Of a DNA stretch of 64,000 bases, positions 17,430 to 23,080 are shown piece by piece. The DNA is from Chitinophagaceae bacterium (lineage in GTDB: Bacteria > Bacteroidota > Bacteroidia > Chitinophagales > Chitinophagaceae): the NCBI GenBank assembly GCA_023957125.1, contig JAMLHL010000006.1, forward strand, positions 1 through 64,000, given 5' to 3'. The notes beneath the pieces were generated by a model that did no database searches, was not told the DNA's origin, and worked only from the letters and a program-made list of their open reading frames with translations. Every line of letters begins with the position of its first letter. Position 1 is the stretch's first letter. The position numbers and the translations under genes were made by a program.

Positions 17430-17701
17430 ATGGCTTACTATGTTTACATCATCCGGTCTTTAGCTGACGGCAGTTTTTATAAAGGATATTCCGAAAATCC
17501 TCTGCAGAGGCTTGCGCAGCATAATAACAAGTTGTCTCATTACACCTCTTCTAAAGTCCCTGGAAATTGATTTATGTTGAGTTTTGCGAGAGCAAGACTT
17601 TTGTTTTAAGGAGAGAGAAAGCGCTTAAAAAGTATTCCCATTCCCAAATTGAGCAACTCATCACCTCGCAAAAAAATATAGTAGAACAATTTTTATTGTA
17701 A
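17430..17701 (+). pseudogene. GIY-YIG nuclease copy 3, one-base frameshift
   Basis: At 272 bp this copy differs from the intact 273-bp copy 4 essentially by one missing C in a C4 run (GTCCCTGG against GTCCCCTGG), which shifts the frame after about codon 44. The near identity shows a very recent duplication or gene conversion. The homopolymer position also makes a sequencing error plausible. Confidence 0.82.
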
Positions 17702-17769
17702 CGGTTAGAATACTGCCCTGTCACGGTCCCAACCGTAGGTCGGGACGGGTTCGAGTCCCGTCCGGTCCG
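17702..17769 (+). pseudogene. tRNA-Asp 3' relic between GIY-YIG copies 3 and 4
   Basis: It begins in the D loop (GGTTAGAATACTGCC), keeps the GTC anticodon loop and the T arm (GGGTTCGAGTCCC), and ends with the correct acceptor strand CCGGTCCG. The 5' acceptor strand is absent, and an inserted GTCCC/GGGAC hairpin replaces the anticodon 3' stem. Confidence 0.75.
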
Positions 17770-17806
17770 CTTGGAGGCCTGGTTTTATCCGGGGCTTTTT
17801 GATTTT

Positions 17807-18079
17807 ATGGCTTACTATGTTTACATCATCCGGTCTTTAGCTGACGGCAGTTTTTATAAAGGATATTCCGAAAATCCTCTGCAGAGGCTTGCGCAGCATA
17901 ATAACAAGTTGTCTCATTACACCTCTTCTAAAGTCCCCTGGAAATTGATTTATGTTGAGTTTTGCGAGAGCAAGACTTTTGTTTTAAGGAGAGAGAAAGC
18001 GCTTAAAAAGTATTCCCATTCCCAAATTGAGCAACTCATCACCTCGCAAAAAAATATAGTAGAACAATTTTTATTGTAA
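17807..18079 (+). CDS. GIY-YIG (URI/UPF0213-type) single-domain nuclease, intact copy 4
   Basis: A 90-residue stand-alone GIY-YIG domain: YVYII at 4-8, YKGYS at 17-21, the catalytic arginine Arg27 in PLQRLAQHN, and the metal-binding glutamate Glu63 in RREKALKKYSH. Size and motifs match the UPF0213/YhbQ group, small endonuclease-like proteins of uncertain role, not UvrC. The start at 17807 is chosen over an in-frame TTG at 17771 because it opens the domain and follows the terminator. The stop codon is directly joined to a tRNA-Asp relic, an arrangement expected of a homing-type element. Confidence 0.88.
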   Translation: MAYYVYIIRSLADGSFYKGYSENPLQRLAQHNNKLSHYTSSKVPWKLIYVEFCESKTFVLRREKALKKYSHSQIEQLITSQKNIVEQFLL

Positions 18080-18147
18080 CGGTTAGAATACTGCCCTGTC
18101 ACGGTCCCAACCGTAGGTCGGGACGGGTTCGAGTCCCGTCCGGTCCG
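18080..18147 (+). pseudogene. tRNA-Asp 3' relic after GIY-YIG copy 4
   Basis: Identical in layout to the relic at 17702-17769 and the last one in the array. It runs from the D loop to the acceptor 3' strand CCGGTCCG, lacks the 5' acceptor strand and contains the inserted hairpin. It directly follows the TAA of the intact GIY-YIG gene. Confidence 0.75.
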
Positions 18148-18193
18148 CAAAACATCAAAAAAGAGAGATAGCTAAATAACTCTCTTTGAAGCG

Positions 18194-18229
18194 AAAAAGC
18201 CTGTAAATGTTGAATTTGCAGGCTTTTTT
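18194..18229. terminator. Bidirectional terminator closing the tRNA/GIY-YIG array
   Basis: AAAAAGCCTG and CAGGCTTTTT flank an AT-rich inner stem and loop, giving a long hairpin with a T-run on each strand. A smaller hairpin (AGAGAG...CTCTCT) lies just before it. Confidence 0.8.
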
Positions 18230-18284
18230 ATTGCCCCTGCCTGAGATTTTCATTTCAAATTACACCAACGGAATTCAATGAATT

Positions 18285-18305
18285 GGGTACCTATTCGGGT
18301 ACCTA
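18285..18305 (+). repeat. 21-bp direct repeat, left copy, flanking the HipBST module
   Basis: It consists of two GGGTACCTA nonamers separated by TTC. A 19/21 match lies at 20424-20444 in the same orientation, on the other side of the toxin-antitoxin genes. It could be an attachment or target-site duplication. Confidence 0.6.
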
Positions 18306-18396
18306 CTCCCTTGTTGTAAATTTGGGCAATGTATTGGAGAGAATGCTGAAACAAAACTTTCCTTCCTTTCATATCCGCTATACTGATCCTTTGCAT

Positions 18397-18578
18397 CAAG
18401 AGGAAATAACCTGGAGAACGAATACAACCAGGTAAAATTTAATTTAGACCGGGCATTGGATCAACTGCCCATTCTGGAAATGAAAGACCCTACACCTACA
18501 AAAGCAATTCGCTTGATAGAATCGTTAAAAAACCGGTGTCCGCAATATTATATTTATTCAAACCACATCATACTGTGA
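18397..18578 (+). pseudogene. Start-less frame upstream of hipB, probable gene remnant
   Basis: The 543-bp stretch between the array and hipB has no intact gene. A 60-codon frame without a start codon (containing FNLDRALDQLPILEMKD and AIRLIESLKNRCPQYYIYS) ends at TGA 18576-18578. A shorter frame before it reads MLKQNFPSFHIRYTDPLHQE from about 18343. Both look like protein-coding debris, perhaps of an earlier mobile gene at this site. Not recognised. Confidence 0.4.
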
Positions 18579-18640
18579 TATAATTTTTTAAGTTTATTAA
18601 TTTCACGTTTGGTAACGACAAAATCATATCATAGTGTGAT
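18567..18640. promoter_or_regulatory. Two operator-like sites upstream of hipB
   Basis: ATCATACTGTGAT (18567-18579) and ATCATAGTGTGAT (18628-18640) are the same 13-bp interrupted palindrome (ATCA-N5-TGAT) 61 bp apart. A degenerate third site lies near 18685. XRE-type antitoxins normally repress their own operon through such paired palindromes. Confidence 0.65.
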
Positions 18641-18693
18641 TATATTGATAAATATTGTCAAAATTTCGTATTTTAGCTAAAAATCACATTATA

Positions 18694-18906
18694 ATGTTAG
18701 TTCGTGATGTGGGAATAGCCATAAAAAAGAGGAGAAAGGCACTTAAAATCACCCAACCGCATTTAGCGGATCTGGCGGGAATCAGTGTGAATTCACTCTA
18801 TAAGATTGAACGAGGGAAAGCCAATCCAACACTTGATCTGGTAGAAAAAATAGCAGAGGTGTTGGGACTTGAAATAAAGTTGGAAGTGAAAAAAATAACC
18901 CTGTAA
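18694..18906 (+). CDS. hipB: HipB-like XRE antitoxin/repressor
   Basis: A 70-residue helix-turn-helix protein of the Cro/cI (XRE) type, IKKRRKALKITQPHLADLAG followed by ISVNSLYKIERGKANPTLDLVEKIAEVL. An upstream TTG at 18655 is in frame, but the ATG at 18694 (MLVRDVGIAIKK) fits the domain. It lies 10 bp before the next gene. In HipBST systems HipB represses the operon and assists neutralisation of the HipT kinase. Confidence 0.85.
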   Translation: MLVRDVGIAIKKRRKALKITQPHLADLAGISVNSLYKIERGKANPTLDLVEKIAEVLGLEIKLEVKKITL

Positions 18907-18916
18907 TTATTTATTT

Positions 18917-19243
18917 GTGCGGAGTGTTGAAGTATATAGAAACAATGTATTGGCGGGCATTCTAACGGAAGAGGATAACAGGCATTATACTTTTCGTTAC
19001 GATGATAACTATTTTACAGATCTATCAAAACCGGCCATCAGTCTCACGTTGCCTAAAACTTCGCAGGAATATAAAGCTGCGCATCTGTTTCCCTTCTTCT
19101 ACAATATGCTGTCCGAAGGCGTGAACCGGAAATTGCAAAGCCGCGCATTAAAAATAGATGAAGAAGATGATTTTGGATTGCTGGCAGCCACAGCCCGGCA
19201 TGATACGATTGGTGCGGTAACCGTTAAACCAATAATGGTATGA
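18917..19243 (+). CDS. hipS: HipS-like protein (HipA N-terminal subdomain on its own)
   Basis: The 108-residue protein starts at GTG and corresponds to the N-subdomain 1 of HipA: VYRNNVLAGILTEED, then ISLTLPKTSQEYKAAHLFPF, FFYNMLSEGVNRKLQSR and FGLLAATARHDTIGAV. In E. coli O127 HipBST the equivalent free subdomain HipS is the antitoxin of the kinase HipT. The stop overlaps the next start (ATGA at 19240-19243), giving translational coupling. A frameshifted hipA is unlikely because both genes have proper ends and typical lengths. Confidence 0.82.
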   Translation: MRSVEVYRNNVLAGILTEEDNRHYTFRYDDNYFTDLSKPAISLTLPKTSQEYKAAHLFPFFYNMLSEGVNRKLQSRALKIDEEDDFGLLAATARHDTIGAVTVKPIMV

Positions 19244-20247
19244 GTGTTCCGGAAATAAAATATTGTCCTGGTTTACTGACTGAAGGCTATCACACTTACA
19301 GCTCCGCTTTTTTACGGAGGATGTTCGATGGAAAAAAAGTGAGCCACATATTACGCTACGATTCTCCTCAGCACAGCGAAGAAGACGCAGCGCAATTTAT
19401 GGAGAACAGGAAACGTATTTCCATCTCTGGCGTGCAGGAAAAAATGTCGCTGGCATTGCATAAGAACGAACTAAGATTGACGGAAGAAGGAGAACAGGGA
19501 ACATATATATTAAAGCCCATTCCGAGAGATCTCAAAAAAGTGAACCAGGTACCGGCTAATGAACATATTACTATGCAGATAGCGGCGCAGGTATATGGAA
19601 TATACACTGCTGAAAACGGGATGATCTTTTTTAAAGATGGCCAACCGGCATATATCACCCGGCGCTTTGATGTAAAAAAAGATGGCAGTAAATGGGGAAA
19701 GGAAGATTTTGCCACGCTGGCTGGTAAAACAAAAGCTACTGCAGGTGTGAATTTTAAGTATGAATACTCCTATGAAGAAGCTGCGGCATTGATCCGGAAA
19801 TTTGTTCCGGCATGGCGAGTGGAGATAGAGAAGTTTTTTGCTTTGGTATTATTCAATTATGCGTTCTCTAACGGTGATGCGCATTTAAAGAATTTTGCTT
19901 TGCTGGAGACAGAAAGCGGCGATTATTTTCTCAGTCCGGCTTATGACCTTATCAATACAAGGATACATATGGATGATACCGATTTTGCTTTGGATAAAGG
20001 ATTGTTCGTTGACGATTTTGAGTCGGCTGCCTTTAAGAAAACCCACCATCGGAGTAGGGAAGATTTTATAGAATTCGGGCGCAGGATTGGTATTGATGAA
20101 AAACGGGTAGAAAGATTGATAGCACCGTTTTTAATAAAGCAGGATAAAGTGGAACAACTGGTTCAACGCTCTTTTCTGAACGATGCCACCAAACGCGCTT
20201 ATTTGTTGGACTATAGCACCAAACATAATAGCCTCAACAGAGCTTGA
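19240..20247 (+). CDS. hipT: HipT-like serine/threonine kinase toxin
   Basis: A 335-residue HipA-fold kinase lacking the N-subdomain 1, the size of known HipT. The glycine-rich loop reads ISISGVQEKMSL, with Ser61 and Ser63 forming the SxS autophosphorylation motif of HipT. The catalytic loop is FSNGDAHLKNFAL and the metal-binding Asp is in SPAYDLINT. Known HipA and HipT kinases phosphorylate aminoacyl-tRNA synthetases (GltX, TrpS) and halt growth; the target here is unknown. The module sits between 21-bp direct repeats beside a tRNA-Asp array, which suggests acquisition as a unit. Confidence 0.87.
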   Translation: MSVPEIKYCPGLLTEGYHTYSSAFLRRMFDGKKVSHILRYDSPQHSEEDAAQFMENRKRISISGVQEKMSLALHKNELRLTEEGEQGTYILKPIPRDLKKVNQVPANEHITMQIAAQVYGIYTAENGMIFFKDGQPAYITRRFDVKKDGSKWGKEDFATLAGKTKATAGVNFKYEYSYEEAAALIRKFVPAWRVEIEKFFALVLFNYAFSNGDAHLKNFALLETESGDYFLSPAYDLINTRIHMDDTDFALDKGLFVDDFESAAFKKTHHRSREDFIEFGRRIGIDEKRVERLIAPFLIKQDKVEQLVQRSFLNDATKRAYLLDYSTKHNSLNRA

Positions 20248-20423
20248 ACAGATGAGCGATCTGGGTATGGTCAAGGCATCCTGTTTATTGGAAATTCCAT
20301 TAGAAAAATGGTAAAGGAATTGCTTATTAAAACGCAGAAAAGATGGTTGTTAGTCCGAGGGTTCGTATCTTTATAGCGATAAAAGTTCTTTAATAAACTG
20401 ATTCAAATAAGCCCAAATGATGA

Positions 20424-20444
20424 GGGTACCTTTTCGGGTTCCTA
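20424..20444 (+). repeat. 21-bp direct repeat, right copy, flanking the HipBST module
   Basis: GGGTACCTT-TTC-GGGTTCCTA, 19 of 21 bases identical to 18285-18305 and in the same direction, 2.14 kb apart. The 328-bp stretch from hipT to the fifth GIY-YIG copy (20248-20575) otherwise holds only a tRNA-Asp 3' relic (about 20523-20538) and a terminator hairpin. Confidence 0.6.
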
Positions 20445-20544
20445 TCTGGGTGTAATAGAATATTTACATGGTTTTTAGGTTGGAAATGAGGCTTTTAACA
20501 GCTCCGTCCAGTCCGCAAGCCGGCTCCGTCCGGTTCGCTTGGAA

Positions 20545-20569
20545 GCCCTGGTTTTATCCAGGGCTTTTT
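20545..20569 (+). terminator. Relic tRNA-Asp terminator before GIY-YIG copy 5
   Basis: A perfect 7-bp stem GCCCTGG/CCAGGGC with a TTTTAT loop and five T. It follows a short tRNA-Asp acceptor relic (CCGTCCGGTTCG), repeating the order seen in the tandem array 3.5 kb away. Confidence 0.65.
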
Positions 20570-20575
20570 GATTTT

Positions 20576-20782
20576 ATGGCTAACTATGTTTACATCCTCC
20601 AATCTTTGGCCGACGGCAGTTTCTACAAAGGATGTTCTCAAAATCCCCTGCAAAGAAGACTTACACAGCACAATAATAAGTTGCCTCATTACGCTTCTTC
20701 AAAAGTCTCCTGGAAATTGATTTATATTGAGTTTTTCAAGAGCAAGACTTTTGCCATCCAAGATAAAAAACTAATTTTTTGA
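20576..20782 (+). CDS. GIY-YIG nuclease copy 5, C-terminally truncated
   Basis: The first 57 or so residues match the intact copy at 17807 with about a dozen substitutions (MANYVYILQSLADGSFYKG; arginine kept in PLQRRLTQHN). The frame then diverges to AIQDKKLIF and stops after 68 residues, removing the RREKALKKYSH segment with the metal-binding glutamate. It is probably inactive. It is older than the tandem copies and lies just before the imuA promoter, suggesting that the mutasome side joined here by recombination within the gene. Confidence 0.6.
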   Translation: MANYVYILQSLADGSFYKGCSQNPLQRRLTQHNNKLPHYASSKVSWKLIYIEFFKSKTFAIQDKKLIF

Positions 20783-20790
20783 GTAATAAT

Positions 20791-20805
20791 ACTAAATCAT
20801 TTAGT
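20791..20805. promoter_or_regulatory. Palindromic operator in the imuA promoter
   Basis: ACTAAATCATTTAGT is a perfect 7+1+7 palindrome. It ends 2 bp before a -7 element TATCTTTG (20808-20815), so a bound repressor would block the polymerase. imuA operons are usually DNA-damage-induced, making this a candidate SOS operator, though no lexA-like gene lies in the window. Confidence 0.6.
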
Positions 20806-20819
20806 GTTATCTTTGTGTC

Positions 20820-21554
20820 GTGGATGGGGTACAAAGGAATATAATTGCACACCTGCAACGGGATATTCTGCGCCTGCAGGGGCAGTCCCCGGCAGCGAAG
20901 CAACTTGCCGGGAAGGTGAATTTGGGCCCTGTGCTGAACGCCTTTCCTTATAAGGTTTTCCCTACGGGTGCGGTGCATGAGTACATTACGGACACACCTG
21001 CTGCCACAGCGGCTACTGCGGGATTCGTTGCCGGCATCCTTAACGGGATGATGCGCCACAGTGGTCCCTGCATCTGGATCAGTCCTGACCGGGTTGTCTT
21101 CCCCCCGGGGTTGCGCTCTTTTGGTTTATCTCCCGATCGTATTCTTTTTGTGAATGCGGGAAAGAAAAAAGACCTCTGCTGGGCAATGGAAACCTGCCTG
21201 CAGATGGACGGTTTGTCTGCAGTAGTGGGTGAATTGCCGGATCTGGATTTTACTGCTTCCCGGAGATTGCAACTGGCTGTTGAAAAAAGCGGGGTCACTG
21301 GTTTTGTCCTGCGGCAAAAGTCTCCCAACCTTCATCCAACTGCCTGCGTGAGCCGCTGGCAGATTACACCTCTGGCCAGTTATTGCCCCGAGGACTTGCC
21401 TGGCGTAGGATTGCCCTGCTGGCGGGTGGAATTGCTGAAAATAAGAGGTGGCAAACCCGGTAGCTGGCAACTTTTTTGGGTGGATGATGCTTTCCGGGCG
21501 CTACAGGATGCTGCTACGGACATGGCATCCATCCCTTTACGAAAAATCAGTTAA
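20820..21554 (+). CDS. imuA: ImuA, mutasome accessory protein
   Basis: A 244-residue RecA/SulA-fold protein of the ImuA family (FPTGAVHEYI, AATAGFVAGILNGMM, CIWISPDRVVFPPGLRSFGL). It works with ImuB and DnaE2 in error-prone bypass of DNA lesions. GTG at 20820 is taken as start because homologues begin with a short IIAHLQRDILRLQG-like helix. The -7 element ends only 4 bp before it, so the message may be leaderless. imuB begins 2 bp after the stop. Confidence 0.88.
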   Translation: MDGVQRNIIAHLQRDILRLQGQSPAAKQLAGKVNLGPVLNAFPYKVFPTGAVHEYITDTPAATAATAGFVAGILNGMMRHSGPCIWISPDRVVFPPGLRSFGLSPDRILFVNAGKKKDLCWAMETCLQMDGLSAVVGELPDLDFTASRRLQLAVEKSGVTGFVLRQKSPNLHPTACVSRWQITPLASYCPEDLPGVGLPCWRVELLKIRGGKPGSWQLFWVDDAFRALQDAATDMASIPLRKIS

Positions 21555-21556
21555 GC

Positions 21557-23059
21557 ATGAGCAGCAGGTTTGTAGCAATATGGTTTCCGGACTTAGTTTC
21601 GGAGGGGATGATCCGCCGCCGGCCTCAATTAAAAGATAAGCTTTTTGTAGTGGCGGCTCCGGAGCACGGCAGAATGAGGATTACAGCAGTATGTGCCGGG
21701 GTGCGGCGGCAGGGAGTATATGCGGGGATGACTGTTGCTGATGCAAGAACATTGGTAGCGGATATACAGGTACTGGATGACGCCCCTGCACTTCCCGGGC
21801 AGTTGCTTACGGGTTTGGGATACTGGTGCATCCGCTATACGCCTACCGTGGCTACCGATCTGCCGGATGGGCTGGTACTGGATGCCACTGGCTGCACTCA
21901 TCTGTGGGGAGGAGAGGCCGCCTATGTGGAAGCCATACAAAGCTGCCTGCAGGCACTGGGTTATACTACGCGCATTGCCATGGCCGGTACGGTTGGCGCA
22001 GCCCGGGCGCTTGCAAGATATGGGCAGCGGCAGATTACAGTAACGCCTCCCGGTGAAGAAAAACCGGCTATCCTGCCACTTCCACCCGCAGCCCTCAGGT
22101 TGGAAACCGCCGTAACGGAGCGCTTACAAAAATTAGGATTGTGCACGATAGGGCATTTCATCAATATGGAACGTTCTGTTTTGCGCCGCCGGTTTGGTCT
22201 GGGTTTGCTCAATCGCATAGACCAGGCCCTGGGATGGAAAGAGGAGCCCTTACTGCCCCTGCAGCCGGTGGAACCCTTCCTGGAGCGTTTGCCCTGCCCG
22301 GAGCCGGTGGTTACAAGAACCGGTATTGAGATCGCTTTGCAACAATTGCTCCATACCCTTTGTGAACGCCTGGTAAAGGAAGGCAGGGGTTTGTGTAAGG
22401 CAGTATTCAAAGCCTGCCGCGTTGACGGAGAGATACAACAAATTGCAATTGGTACGCACCTGCCTTCCTGCCAGCCCACTCATCTTTTTAAACTCTTTGA
22501 ATTAAAAATAGACCAGGTGGCTCCGGGGCCTGGTATCGAACTTTTTCTGCTAGAAGCGCCTAAAGTGGAAAAGACGCGGATTGCACAGGGCGTTTTATGG
22601 AATCATGGCGGTTTCAATGATAACCGGCTGGCGGAACTGCTGGACCGGTTGACCGGTAAACTGGGCTCCGGGATCGTACACCGCTATCTGCCGGATGAGC
22701 ATTACTGGCCGGAGCGATCCTTTAAAGAAGCCGCGTCCTTAACTGAGCAGCCTGTTACCGGCTGGCGGGACGACCGTCCGCGTCCTCTTCGATTGTTGCG
22801 CATACCCGAGCCGGTGGAAGTGGCAGCGCCTGTTCCCGACTATCCGCCTATACACTTCCGGCATAAAGGACAATTGCATACTATTAAAAAAGCAGATGGC
22901 CCCGAACGTATAGAAGCAGAATGGTGGATTGCCGAAGGAGAGCACAGGGATTATTATGTTGTGGAGGATGAAACCGGGGCGCGGTACTGGCTTTTCCGGT
23001 TGGGTCATTATGCCGGCAACAAACCGTGTCAATGGTACCTGCACGGGTATTTTGCATAA
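21557..23059 (+). CDS. imuB: ImuB, catalytically degenerate Y-family polymerase homologue
   Basis: A 500-residue DinB/UmuC-fold protein. The N-terminal metal-binding motif of true Y-family polymerases (DxDxFFA) is replaced by AIWFPDLVSEG, and the SxDE motif by LDATGCTHLWGGE. This loss of catalytic acids is known for ImuB, which acts as the bridge between the beta clamp, ImuA and DnaE2. The C-terminal part (HFRHKGQLHTIKKADGPERI onward, with WWIAEGEHRDYY) is the family-specific tail. It is tightly packed between imuA and dnaE2. Confidence 0.92.
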   Translation: MSSRFVAIWFPDLVSEGMIRRRPQLKDKLFVVAAPEHGRMRITAVCAGVRRQGVYAGMTVADARTLVADIQVLDDAPALPGQLLTGLGYWCIRYTPTVATDLPDGLVLDATGCTHLWGGEAAYVEAIQSCLQALGYTTRIAMAGTVGAARALARYGQRQITVTPPGEEKPAILPLPPAALRLETAVTERLQKLGLCTIGHFINMERSVLRRRFGLGLLNRIDQALGWKEEPLLPLQPVEPFLERLPCPEPVVTRTGIEIALQQLLHTLCERLVKEGRGLCKAVFKACRVDGEIQQIAIGTHLPSCQPTHLFKLFELKIDQVAPGPGIELFLLEAPKVEKTRIAQGVLWNHGGFNDNRLAELLDRLTGKLGSGIVHRYLPDEHYWPERSFKEAASLTEQPVTGWRDDRPRPLRLLRIPEPVEVAAPVPDYPPIHFRHKGQLHTIKKADGPERIEAEWWIAEGEHRDYYVVEDETGARYWLFRLGHYAGNKPCQWYLHGYFA

Positions 23060-23080
23060 AAGAAAACAGGAAAGGATATT

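Larger units (their letters stand above)
16651..18147 (+). repeat. Tandem array of four 370-377 bp GIY-YIG / tRNA-Asp-relic units
   Basis: Each unit has the same order: terminator hairpin, GIY-YIG reading frame starting ATGGCTTACTATG, then a partial tRNA-Asp that lacks its first 16 or so bases and carries a GTCCC/GGGAC insertion. Start codons at 16689, 17060, 17430 and 17807 give spacings of 371, 370 and 377 bp. Units 3 and 4 are nearly identical; units 1 and 2 carry many small indels. tRNA relics end near 17021, 17390, 17769 and 18147. Tandem duplication across tRNA 3' sequence is the simplest reading; sequencing error in the repeats is the main alternative. Confidence 0.85.

Noticed and set aside
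16689..18079. CRISPR-like array from the regular 370-bp spacing
   Set aside because: The repeated unit contains a whole coding frame and a tRNA part, with no short repeats and variable spacers, so it is a tandem gene duplication.
17807..18079. UvrC excinuclease fragment
   Set aside because: The protein is a complete 90-residue GIY-YIG domain of UPF0213 size and lacks any sign of the UvrB-binding, RNase H or HhH parts of UvrC.
18917..20247. Single hipA gene broken by a frameshift
   Set aside because: The two parts overlap by ATGA, each has the size of HipS and HipT, and HipT keeps its own SxS loop, so a natural split is the better reading.
20341..20380. Another tRNA gene near AGTCCGAGGGTTCGTATC
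   Set aside because: A T-arm-like string is present, but no acceptor, D or anticodon stems can be drawn around it.
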